The position numbers and the translations under genes were made by a program. Of a stretch of 64,000 bases of DNA, positions 57,149-64,000 are shown in pieces (position 1 is the stretch's first letter; every line of letters begins with the position of its first letter). A model generated the notes under the pieces. The model made no database searches. It was not told the origin of the DNA and saw only the letters and a program-made list of their open reading frames with translations. Source of the DNA: Candidatus Kirkpatrickella diaphorinae (GTDB lineage: Bacteria; Pseudomonadota; Alphaproteobacteria; Acetobacterales; Acetobacteraceae); assembly GCF_025736875.1 (NCBI RefSeq), contig NZ_CP107052.1, forward strand, positions 360,001 through 424,000, read 5' to 3'.

Positions 57149-58546
57149 TCAGAAATTCACGCGCGCCCGTCCACCGAAAATGACAGCATTCTTCAACCCG
57201 GCTTGTGAATTCGGGTGCACGATATATTGAAAATCAGGTTGAAGATCCACGGCGCGGTAGAGATGGTAACTATATTGCGCCTCAATGATCATTTCATAGG
57301 ATTGGGCGCTGTATAAACCGGGCGGATAGCGGCCTTTATGGGCGAAATATAATGCCTGGCGCGCGCGCATGGCGTTGCTGACCCATGCATAAGTCACCTG
57401 CACCCCAAACCCGTCTCTCGGTCGGCTGCGGATCTCGCCAACATCTTCAAACCCGATGGTCGCCTGTTGTTTGAAAGCGGAGAGGCTGGGGTCCGAGCGT
57501 GTAAAATTTCCGAAAACGATGAGACCGCCAATATTTGAGCGCGTATTGCGTTTGATCATATGGTCGATCTGCGCCCAGAAGGCAGTGTGGCCGCGTGAGG
57601 TGAGGCCGGGTTGGCCGGTCAGGGCGCGGGGTTGGTTGTTACGGTCCCAGTAGACATCTCCCACCGGCGCCGTATCGTAATAGCCGCCCAGCGCGACATG
57701 GCTGGAACGCTCGCCCAGGCCACCACCTGGCTGCCAGCCAATTTCAAACGGAAAATTCACGCCGTTCGTCGCATGGCTCGACCAGTCGAACCCGGAAATG
57801 CCGCCATGATTGGGCGAAACTTCGAAAGCGCCGATCTGCACATAAACCGGGCTGACCGGTCTGTAACGCACATAGCCGCCCCAATTCGTCCGAGACTTTG
57901 TATAGAACCCGGCCGGGTTGGCGCCCGGCAGAACACGCGGAACAGGACAGATGGAGAGAGACAGAAACATACAGTAGACGGGCGACGTATCGAAGAAAAA
58001 CCCTTGATTCATCCGCCCTGCTGCGAGTTGCAGATGGCCGCTCATGAGGTCTTCCGTCAGATAGGCGAATTGCAGTTTCACCAATGTGCCGATACGGCCA
58101 TAAAGCTCCGTGGCGGAATAAGGGTCATGCCCGAGACGGTCAGCAGAAAGGTCGCGGCCCGATTTCGACATGATCAGCGTGTGGGATTTGAGCCCGCGAA
58201 TACCGCCAAGTTTGCCCCAATCAACTTCAAAATCAATACCGAACCGTCCCGTAAAGGCGGAACCCTGAGAGACGCCCCCGGACGTATTGCCGGCAGCTTC
58301 CATCATATAAGCGGGGATGATATCGACCCCGCGATCCAGAAGCCATGTTCGAGCGCCGCCCCAATCTCCGAAAAGGTGACGATGGTCATCGGTGCGCTGC
58401 GGCGGGCGGTGTTTAACGGGGGGCTGCGCAAGGTCCGCCCGCTGTCGGGTACCGAAGTCATTGAGCTGCGCGAAAGCGGGGCGCGGCGCCACGCATGTCA
58501 TTGACAGCCCGATGAGGAAAATCTTTGCACGCGGGAAGTCTGCCAA
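57149..58546 (-). CDS. OprB-family carbohydrate porin, copy 3
   Basis: A 465-residue OprB paralogue, the first of the three in transcription order. The leader MADFPRAKIFLIGLSMTCVA ends in PRPAFA, followed by QLNDFGTRQRADLAQPPVKH. Shared barrel features are the DDHRHLFGDWGGARTWL segment, GRFGIDFEVDWGKL, FGVQVTYAW and terminal VNF. The first codon is TTG; no ATG lies before the signal peptide, so the start is the least certain of the three. Its upstream region does not resemble those of copies 1 and 2. Confidence 0.9.
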   Translation of the reverse strand: MADFPRAKIFLIGLSMTCVAPRPAFAQLNDFGTRQRADLAQPPVKHRPPQRTDDHRHLFGDWGGARTWLLDRGVDIIPAYMMEAAGNTSGGVSQGSAFTGRFGIDFEVDWGKLGGIRGLKSHTLIMSKSGRDLSADRLGHDPYSATELYGRIGTLVKLQFAYLTEDLMSGHLQLAAGRMNQGFFFDTSPVYCMFLSLSICPVPRVLPGANPAGFYTKSRTNWGGYVRYRPVSPVYVQIGAFEVSPNHGGISGFDWSSHATNGVNFPFEIGWQPGGGLGERSSHVALGGYYDTAPVGDVYWDRNNQPRALTGQPGLTSRGHTAFWAQIDHMIKRNTRSNIGGLIVFGNFTRSDPSLSAFKQQATIGFEDVGEIRSRPRDGFGVQVTYAWVSNAMRARQALYFAHKGRYPPGLYSAQSYEMIIEAQYSYHLYRAVDLQPDFQYIVHPNSQAGLKNAVIFGGRARVNF

Positions 58547-58663
58547 GAGGGGGCCTTTTCTACAAAGATTCTTGTATGATTAATTAATTCTACGTCGAAT
58601 CTAAGTTAAAGTCCAGCCAAGCCCATGGCTTTCAGTGAAATATCCGATCACGCTGCACGGCAC

Positions 58664-58700
58664 AAAATAAAAACCGCGCCGAGTTGAAGCCCGACGCGGT
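58664..58700 (-). terminator. Rho-independent terminator after the TIM-barrel gene
   Basis: On the minus strand ACCGCGTCGGG (58700-58690) pairs with CTCGGCGCGGT (58683-58673), allowing two G-T pairs. It is followed by TTTTTATTTT (58672-58663). It lies 33 nt after the stop at 58733. Confidence 0.75.
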
Positions 58701-58732
58701 GCCAGATAGGCGCTTTGATGACGTTCGAAACG

Positions 58733-59665
58733 TTATTTCGGCAGGATGCGCCGTAAATATTCACGATTACGCGCGGAAACGCTCAGCCCATCACCTCCAT
58801 AATGCTCGCACAGGAAAGCACTTTGATAACCCTGCGCGATGGCCATGCGGATGGCCTCCCGATAGCTGATGACGCCGGTTTCCATCGGGGCAGGGGCGGT
58901 GACGACAAGCCCGCTATCCTCATCTTCCGTGCGCAGATAGTTTTTAACGTGCCAATAACGCGCATAGGGTGCGAGTTTAACCATCATGTCACGCCAATGC
59001 GCCATGGGACGATGAAGGCGGACAAGATTACCGATATCGGCATTGATGCCGACATTGGGCAGGTCAACCTCCTGCGTGAAGCGCACGGCGCTCTCGGCTG
59101 AGCCGAGATAGGTATCCTCATAGATTTCCAGGGAAATCCCGATTTTGAGCGCCGCCGCCTGTTTGCCAAGCTCCCTGATGCGGTCGACTGCTTTTTTCCA
59201 CACGGCAGGATCATCCGGGTCTTTCGGCCCCTGTGTTGTCCAGAACCACAGGGCTTTCTTCTGCTGATCGTTAAATGGGCGTGAAAAACCGATTGACACC
59301 TCTGCCGCGCCGATTTCAGCCGCGACGTCAATGACGCGGCGCATATAGGCGAAATGTTCATCACCATGCTCAGGGTCGATGATCGAACGCCGCGCTGTCG
59401 TGATGGCCGGGATGGTCAAGCCCTCTCTTTTAACGACATCCAGAAATTCCCGCCGCCGGGAAGGTTCGAGATCCGCAAGTCGGATCCACGAATCTGTCGG
59501 GTCGATCTCGGTAAAACCGGCATCCGCGACATCCTGAACGGCAAGGGCCCATTCTTCAGGCCGTTGATCCTGCACGGAGCTTCCGTCCGCCAGAATGTTG
59601 GGATATTGATTCATGCCCGCGGCGATCGGCCAGTTATGTCGGTTATAAGGGGGCTTCAGTCCCAT
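58733..59665 (-). CDS. Sugar phosphate isomerase/epimerase-like TIM-barrel protein
   Basis: A 310-residue xylose-isomerase-like TIM-barrel protein (AP-endonuclease 2 fold family). Metal-site elements are visible: EVSIGFSRPF, ISLEIYEDTYLG, VGINADIGNLVR, RYWHVKNYLR and a late FLCEHYGGDG. Relatives include hydroxypyruvate, tagatose/erythrulose and inosose enzymes; the exact substrate is not recognisable. ATG 59665 is preferred, since the frame before it (to 59734) has no good start. It is followed by its own terminator and preceded by a LysR gene on the same strand, a possible regulator. Confidence 0.75.
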   Translation of the reverse strand: MGLKPPYNRHNWPIAAGMNQYPNILADGSSVQDQRPEEWALAVQDVADAGFTEIDPTDSWIRLADLEPSRRREFLDVVKREGLTIPAITTARRSIIDPEHGDEHFAYMRRVIDVAAEIGAAEVSIGFSRPFNDQQKKALWFWTTQGPKDPDDPAVWKKAVDRIRELGKQAAALKIGISLEIYEDTYLGSAESAVRFTQEVDLPNVGINADIGNLVRLHRPMAHWRDMMVKLAPYARYWHVKNYLRTEDEDSGLVVTAPAPMETGVISYREAIRMAIAQGYQSAFLCEHYGGDGLSVSARNREYLRRILPK

Positions 59666-59809
59666 CGCGTTTTTCCTCTTCTTCAGATTGCCGCATGATC
59701 CCGACCCGATGGATTTTGACTCGGATCGCGGCATTCCACGCCGTCAATGACGTGGGGAGGTCACCAGTTTAAACGCATCCGGCCCGGCTGAAACAGCGTT
59801 GGCGGCAGA

Positions 59810-60760
59810 TCAAGAAGTTAAGGTTTGATCAGAATTCCTGATCAAACCAGCTTCGATGGCGTCAGAGAGAAAAGCCGCCGCGGCTGAAAGCGGGCGATCC
59901 TTCAAGGTAATCAGAGAGTAGCATCCGAGATGGTCGTCGAGCTGGACGTTCAGGCGGCGAAGCATCTGCGCCTGTTCAAACATCTGTGCGATGCTCGTCG
60001 GCATGAAGGCGAGCATCGAACTATGCTGAAGAAGGTCAAGCGACGCAATCATGGATGAGGCCTCAATCGCCTGGCGGGGTGGGGGCAACTGGGCGAGGGC
60101 GAAGGTCGCATCAATGGCGCGCCGCAAGGGGCTGTGCGCCTCAGGCAAAATCCATCGTGCGTCCCCTAATGCGGCAAGCTGCAATAATGGCGCGCTGGCG
60201 AGGGGATGACGCGGCGCGGCGACGATGCTCAAAGGCTCCTGCGACAGGATGTGGGCCTCAATCTGCGCAGATATGCGCGTGGAGGAGGGGCGGGCCACGA
60301 TGAAATCAACGCGCCCCGCTTCAAGCGCCTGAAGGAGCGTATCGCTTGACCCGACGGTGAGGGAAACGCTCAATTGTGGGTGCGTGTCGAGCGCCCGCGC
60401 AATGACGGGTGAGACATGCTCAGGCAAAGCGGCGACGATGGCGCCGATTCTGACCATCCCCGCCGACCCTGACCGCATGGCGTCCACATCTCGCTGGAGG
60501 CGAATAACGTCATTGATCATCAATTGCGCGTGACGAGCGACCATTTCACCCAGCGCTGTCGGCAGGGCGCCCTGAGATGTCCGGCGGAAAAGTGGCGCTT
60601 TCAAAGCGTACTCAATCTCCTGAAGGAGTTTTGTCACGGAGGGTTGGGACAAGTTCATGCGCTCTGCCGTGCGGTGCAGATTATGCGTGGCTTCAAGCTC
60701 AATGATCAGGCGGAGATGCCGTAATTTAAGGCGGTTCAGCAAGGGATATTGTTCGCGCAT
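59810..60760 (-). CDS. LysR-family transcriptional regulator
   Basis: A 316-residue LysR protein. The N-terminal helix-turn-helix reads LKLRHLRLIIELEATHNLHR then AERMNLSQPSVTKLLQEIE, close to the GbpR/galactose-binding-regulator group (RLKLRHLRLI). The effector domain spans about 95-305 (VRIGAIVAALPEHVSPVIAR). It lies 145 nt before the TIM-barrel gene in the same direction and could control it or the porin genes; the inducer is unknown. Confidence 0.88.
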   Translation of the reverse strand: MREQYPLLNRLKLRHLRLIIELEATHNLHRTAERMNLSQPSVTKLLQEIEYALKAPLFRRTSQGALPTALGEMVARHAQLMINDVIRLQRDVDAMRSGSAGMVRIGAIVAALPEHVSPVIARALDTHPQLSVSLTVGSSDTLLQALEAGRVDFIVARPSSTRISAQIEAHILSQEPLSIVAAPRHPLASAPLLQLAALGDARWILPEAHSPLRRAIDATFALAQLPPPRQAIEASSMIASLDLLQHSSMLAFMPTSIAQMFEQAQMLRRLNVQLDDHLGCYSLITLKDRPLSAAAAFLSDAIEAGLIRNSDQTLTS

Positions 60761-61117
60761 GGGTCTCGCTTCGGCGCCGCTTCCGGAAGCGGTCTTCGTT
60801 AAATTGTTGCAGGCGCCGACCAGTTGGGGGCGCCATTAATTTGATGGTCACTGCGTTTCTTACTGCCAAGCGTTATATCGCCTCCCTGTGAAAGGTCACG
60901 AAAAACCCGTGATCTCACAGCGGCCCGGAGACGTTTTATTTTAACGCTATTCATGTAACGATGCGGGCAGGGCGTAAGAACGTTTTTGCCATCGGGATGA
61001 TGAACCTGATGATGCGTGGCGATGAAGTCGCCCGAGTTGTCTGCCTGCAACTTGACGTCCATCTTTCAAAATCAGTCGGCCATACAGGCGACCGGCTTTC
61101 TCAAAGGGAAATGTCTG
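60761..61117. other. Intergenic region between LysR and the Spy-like gene
   Basis: 357 nt without a supported gene. It holds the divergent promoters of the LysR gene and the periplasmic protein gene. A possible upstream start for the latter at 61016 is not favoured because the signal peptide begins at 61118. Confidence 0.4.
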
Positions 61118-61612
61118 ATGCCATTCCGTAAAATTTTCTCCAGCCTTGCCGTGGCGACGGTGGCCTGCACCGCCATGCCGGCGATGGCGGTATCGCCTTT
61201 ACCCCCGCCGCACATGATGCATGCGCCGCCTCTGCCCGCCCTTATCCAGAATCAGGCGCATTTGACGCCTGAGCAGAATGACAGGATCCGTAAGATCATG
61301 GACGCCAATCGCGACAAGGTCATGGCCCGTCACGATGATGACCGCGCCCTGGATGACAAGATTTCAGCCGCCTTACTGGTGAAGGGCGATGTCGATAAAA
61401 AAGCCGTCGACGACCTTGTGAAGCAGAAAATCGCGCTGCATGAGCAGGCGGAGCAACAGCGCGTGGCGGAGCTGATCGCCATCCATGATGTGCTGACCCC
61501 CGACCAGCGTGAAGCCGTGAAAGACGCTTATGATGAGGTCGGTAAATTAACCGCGCGGCTGCGCGACATCATGCCCCCACCTCCACCCCCGCCTCCGCCT
61601 CCGGCGCCATAA
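61118..61612 (+). CDS. Periplasmic Spy/CpxP-like LTxxQ protein with polyproline tail
   Basis: A 164-residue exported protein. The signal peptide MPFRKIFSSLAVATVACTAM ends in PAMA. The mature part has two LTxxQ-type motifs, HLTPEQNDRIRKIM and VLTPDQREAV, joined by charged helices rich in Asp and Lys, as in Spy/CpxP/ZraP-type periplasmic chaperones or metal-stress proteins. The C-terminus is ten consecutive Pro plus AP. Start 61118 is chosen because it places the signal peptide at the N-terminus. Function is inferred only from the motif pattern; ligand and partner are unknown. Confidence 0.7.
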   Translation: MPFRKIFSSLAVATVACTAMPAMAVSPLPPPHMMHAPPLPALIQNQAHLTPEQNDRIRKIMDANRDKVMARHDDDRALDDKISAALLVKGDVDKKAVDDLVKQKIALHEQAEQQRVAELIAIHDVLTPDQREAVKDAYDEVGKLTARLRDIMPPPPPPPPPPAP

Positions 61613-61623
61613 GGTTTTTTCAT

Positions 61624-61661
61624 CCCGGCTGTCGCATTAGGCTTGACTTGTGACAGCCGGG
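61624..61661 (+). terminator. 10-bp inverted repeat after the Spy-like gene, possible terminator
   Basis: CCCGGCTGTC (61624-61633) pairs perfectly with GACAGCCGGG (61652-61661) around an 18-nt loop. Only CTTT follows, so it is a weak terminator; it might instead influence ffh expression 85 nt downstream. Confidence 0.45.
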
Positions 61662-61746
61662 GCTTTAGGCACCGATCAAATTCTGAAACGTCACTCCGCG
61701 AGGGTTCGCGCAGTGGCGCAAAGTCATTTGCAGCCAAAGGGCACAC

Positions 61747-63144
61747 GTGTTCGACTCACTCTCCAGCAAGCTTTCCGGCGTATTTTCGGGCCTTTCCCGG
61801 CGTGGTCGTCTCTCTGAAGGCGATGTCGCTGAGGCGATGCGTGAAGTACGTATGGCGATGCTGGAGGCGGATGTCGCGCTCCCCGTCGTGCGTGACTTCG
61901 TTGATAAAGTCCGTGAGCGCGCTGTCGGGCAGGAAATCCTTGAAAGTATTTCGCCGGGCCAGGCTGTCGCGAAAATCGTCAATGACGCCCTGATTGAGGC
62001 TTTGGGCGGTGCTGGCGCCGCCACGCTGAACCTCTCTGCGGCCCCGCCTGTCGCCATATTGATGGTCGGCCTGCAAGGGTCAGGCAAGACGACGACCACC
62101 GGCAAGCTGGGTTTGCGCCTCTCATCGCGGGAGCGGAAACGCGTCCTCCTCGCGTCCCTGGATGTGCAGCGCCCGGCTGCGCAGCTACAGCTCCAGCAAC
62201 TGGCTGAGCGGGTTGGCGTCACCTCATTGCCGATCCTGGCCGGGCAGTCCCCACAGGAAATCACCCGCCGCGCGATGAAAACCGCGCGTCAGGAAGGGTA
62301 TGATATTGTCGTGCTGGATACGGCAGGCCGCCTTTCCATCGATGAAGCCCTGATGCAGGAAGTCCGCGAAATTCGTGAAATCGCGGGCCCGGCCGAGACA
62401 TTGCTGGTTGTCGATGCCATGACCGGGCAGGATGCGGTCAATACGGCGCAGCATTTCAATGAGGCTGTCGGTGTCACGGGTGTCGTGATGTCGCGCATGG
62501 ATGGCGACGCGCGTGGCGGCGCCGCGCTTTCCATGAAGGCCATGACCGGCGCGCCCATCAAATTTGTCGGGATGGGTGAGAAACCCGAAGCGCTGGAAGA
62601 ATTCTACCCGGAACGCGTCGCGGGGCGCATCCTTGGCCTCGGCGATATTGCCGGGCTCGTCGAGAAAGCCTCCGAAACGCTGGATCAGGAGGAAAGCGAG
62701 CGCGTCGCCAAGAAGATGCTCGCGGGTAAGTTCGACCTCGATGATTACGCTTCCCAGATCCGCCAGATCGGCAAGCTTGGCTCCGTCTCGAATATTCTCG
62801 GCATGTTGCCGGGGGCCGGTAAACTCAAGGAAAAACTGGGTGATCGGGATCTCGACACCACGATTTTCAAGCGGCACCAGGCCATGATCTCCTCCATGAC
62901 GAAGGCGGAGCGCAGGACGCCCGCCATCATTAAAGCGTCACGGAAAAAGAGGATCGCGGCCGGCTCCGGCACCACGGTGCAGGAGATCAATAAAATGCTC
63001 AAACAGTTTGATGACATGTCCACCATGATGAAGCGCCTTAATAAAATGGGCCTCGCGGGCATGAAGCAGATGCTGTCAGGGATGATGTCGGGCAAGGGAA
63101 ATCCCAATATGCCCGGTGGTTTCGGCGGTTTGCCACGCCGGTAA
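61747..63144 (+). CDS. ffh: Signal recognition particle protein Ffh
   Basis: The SRP GTPase that binds signal sequences with 4.5S RNA and docks with FtsY. It has 465 residues and starts with GTG. The N domain covers about 1-85. The G domain follows (G1 GLQGSGKTTTTGKL, DTAGR, the TGQDA motif and the SRMDGDARGGAALS region). The Met-rich M domain (about 300-465; MLPGAGK, MMKRLNKMGLAGMKQMLSGM) ends in PNMPGGFGGLPRR. It is followed after 35 nt by rpsP, the usual ffh-rpsP-rimM order. Confidence 0.98.
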   Translation: MFDSLSSKLSGVFSGLSRRGRLSEGDVAEAMREVRMAMLEADVALPVVRDFVDKVRERAVGQEILESISPGQAVAKIVNDALIEALGGAGAATLNLSAAPPVAILMVGLQGSGKTTTTGKLGLRLSSRERKRVLLASLDVQRPAAQLQLQQLAERVGVTSLPILAGQSPQEITRRAMKTARQEGYDIVVLDTAGRLSIDEALMQEVREIREIAGPAETLLVVDAMTGQDAVNTAQHFNEAVGVTGVVMSRMDGDARGGAALSMKAMTGAPIKFVGMGEKPEALEEFYPERVAGRILGLGDIAGLVEKASETLDQEESERVAKKMLAGKFDLDDYASQIRQIGKLGSVSNILGMLPGAGKLKEKLGDRDLDTTIFKRHQAMISSMTKAERRTPAIIKASRKKRIAAGSGTTVQEINKMLKQFDDMSTMMKRLNKMGLAGMKQMLSGMMSGKGNPNMPGGFGGLPRR

Positions 63145-63179
63145 CGTCAAAATTTCACACTTCAGGAGTTGATTGAAGC

Positions 63180-63521
63180 ATGAGTCTTAAAATTCGTCTT
63201 GCACGCGCTGGCGCCAAAAAGCGCCCTTATTACCATATTGTCGTGGCTGACAGCCGCAGCCCGCGTGATGGCCGCTTCATTGAAAAAGTGGGCGCCTATA
63301 ACCCGATGCTGCCGTCAGACCATGCTGAGCGCGTGCGTCTTGATGATGCGCGTATCCGTCACTGGCTTTCAAACGGGGCGCAGGCGACGGATCGCGTGGC
63401 GCGTTTCCTCGGCCGTGCCGGGATCATCGACATGCCGAGCTGGAATGAGCAGCCCAAGAAATCCGCCCCGAAAAAGCGTGCGCAGGAGCGTGCAGCCGCC
63501 AAGTCTGAGGCCGCGGCCTGA
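63180..63521 (+). CDS. rpsP: 30S ribosomal protein S16
   Basis: A 113-residue S16 with the typical start [20 protein letters not shown], then [20 protein letters not shown] and an Ala/Lys-rich tail as in alphaproteobacteria. AGGAG stands before the ATG. It is part of the ffh-rpsP-rimM operon. Confidence 0.98.
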   Translation: MSLKIRLARAGAKKRPYYHIVVADSRSPRDGRFIEKVGAYNPMLPSDHAERVRLDDARIRHWLSNGAQATDRVARFLGRAGIIDMPSWNEQPKKSAPKKRAQERAAAKSEAAA

Positions 63522-63546
63522 GCCTTAAGCCCGATAGCGACTGACG

Positions 63547-64000
63547 ATGACACGTGCACCGCAAGCTGAGAGAGAGATACATGTTGCCACCGTGGGGAGA
63601 CCACACGGCGTGCACGGACGTGTCCATCTTTTAGCATTGACGGAAGACCCGGCTACGCTGGAGGCGCTCTCACCCCTCAGGGATGAGGCGGGCCGACTGT
63701 GGCAGGTGCGCTGGGTGAGCCATCACATTGCTGAACTCGGCGACCCGGTTGAAGGGCCGCTGCAAAGCCGGGAGGATGCAGCGCGCTGCGTTAATCTCAA
63801 ACTTTACGCGCTGCGGACGCAGTTTCCCCAGGCGGATGAGGATGAGTTCTACCACGCGGATCTTATCGGCATGGACGCTTTTTCACCATCAGGTGAGGCT
63901 TTGGGGACGGTGGTGACGGTCCATGATTACGGCGCGGGCGTCAGCCTCGAAATCGTGCAGGGGCGTCAATCACATGTGGTGCCCTTCACGCGGGCCTGCG
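63547..64000 (+). CDS. rimM: Ribosome maturation factor RimM, 5' part
   Basis: The frame opens at ATG 63547 after GATAGCG and runs off the window, giving 151 residues. RimM motifs are VATVGRPHGVHGRVHLLALT, then the PRC-barrel part DEDEFYHADLIGM, GEALGTVVTVHDYGAG and LEIVQGR. RimM helps 30S assembly, and its position after rpsP is the normal one. The C-terminus lies beyond 64000. Confidence 0.95.
   Translation, partial: MTRAPQAEREIHVATVGRPHGVHGRVHLLALTEDPATLEALSPLRDEAGRLWQVRWVSHHIAELGDPVEGPLQSREDAARCVNLKLYALRTQFPQADEDEFYHADLIGMDAFSPSGEALGTVVTVHDYGAGVSLEIVQGRQSHVVPFTRAC

Overview
The window looks like chromosomal DNA of an alphaproteobacterium, most probably an acetic acid bacterium (Acetobacteraceae). 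This is an inference from the rRNA operon, three tandem OprB-type carbohydrate porins, a MucR/Ros-family regulator and the general look of the proteins; no species is claimed. A conserved left flank (23S rRNA 3' part, 5S rRNA, initiator tRNA-Met, 1-2897) and a conserved right flank (ffh-rpsP-rimM, 61747-64000) enclose about 58 kb of accessory genes.

3.2-34.9 kb is mostly an iron-siderophore locus. A plus-strand operon (5113-11311) makes 2,3-dihydroxybenzoate (EntC-, EntB- and EntA-like enzymes) and encodes two YbtP/YbtQ-like ABC half-transporters. Facing it, a minus-strand run of overlapping genes (31271 down to 11348) encodes an HMWP2-like NRPS, an HMWP1-like PKS/NRPS, a thiazolinyl imide reductase, a type II thioesterase, an aryl-AMP ligase and a phosphopantetheinyl transferase. 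Upstream of these lie a FyuA-like TonB receptor and a YbtX/RhtX-like MFS transporter. Fur-type boxes stand before all three transcription units. The assembly line has the yersiniabactin architecture, but the only starter pathway present makes 2,3-DHB rather than salicylate. The predicted product is therefore a catechol analogue of yersiniabactin. This is the strongest candidate here for an undescribed system.

35.3-42.3 kb holds an NsrR-type repressor divergent from a flavohemoglobin with a clear NsrR operator between them, a GDSL-esterase autotransporter, and an aminotransferase/zinc-dehydrogenase pair of unknown pathway. A small secreted-protein gene broken by two in-frame stops follows.

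43.3-49.6 kb is a complete type II-C CRISPR-Cas locus: 26 spacers of exactly 30 nt, cas2, cas1, cas9, and a tracrRNA gene transcribed away from cas9. The repeat orientation means the array is transcribed toward cas2. Some spacers carry a protein-coding, phage-like signature: one pair differs almost only at synonymous sites, and two read as collagen-like Gly-X-Y peptides.

49.8-60.8 kb is a minus-strand metabolic block: ureidoglycine-glyoxylate aminotransferase, allantoate amidohydrolase, a DctA-family carrier, three OprB porins, a TIM-barrel isomerase-like protein and a LysR regulator. It suggests uptake and breakdown of ureides or organic acids. A Spy/CpxP-like periplasmic protein precedes the core ffh-rpsP-rimM genes.
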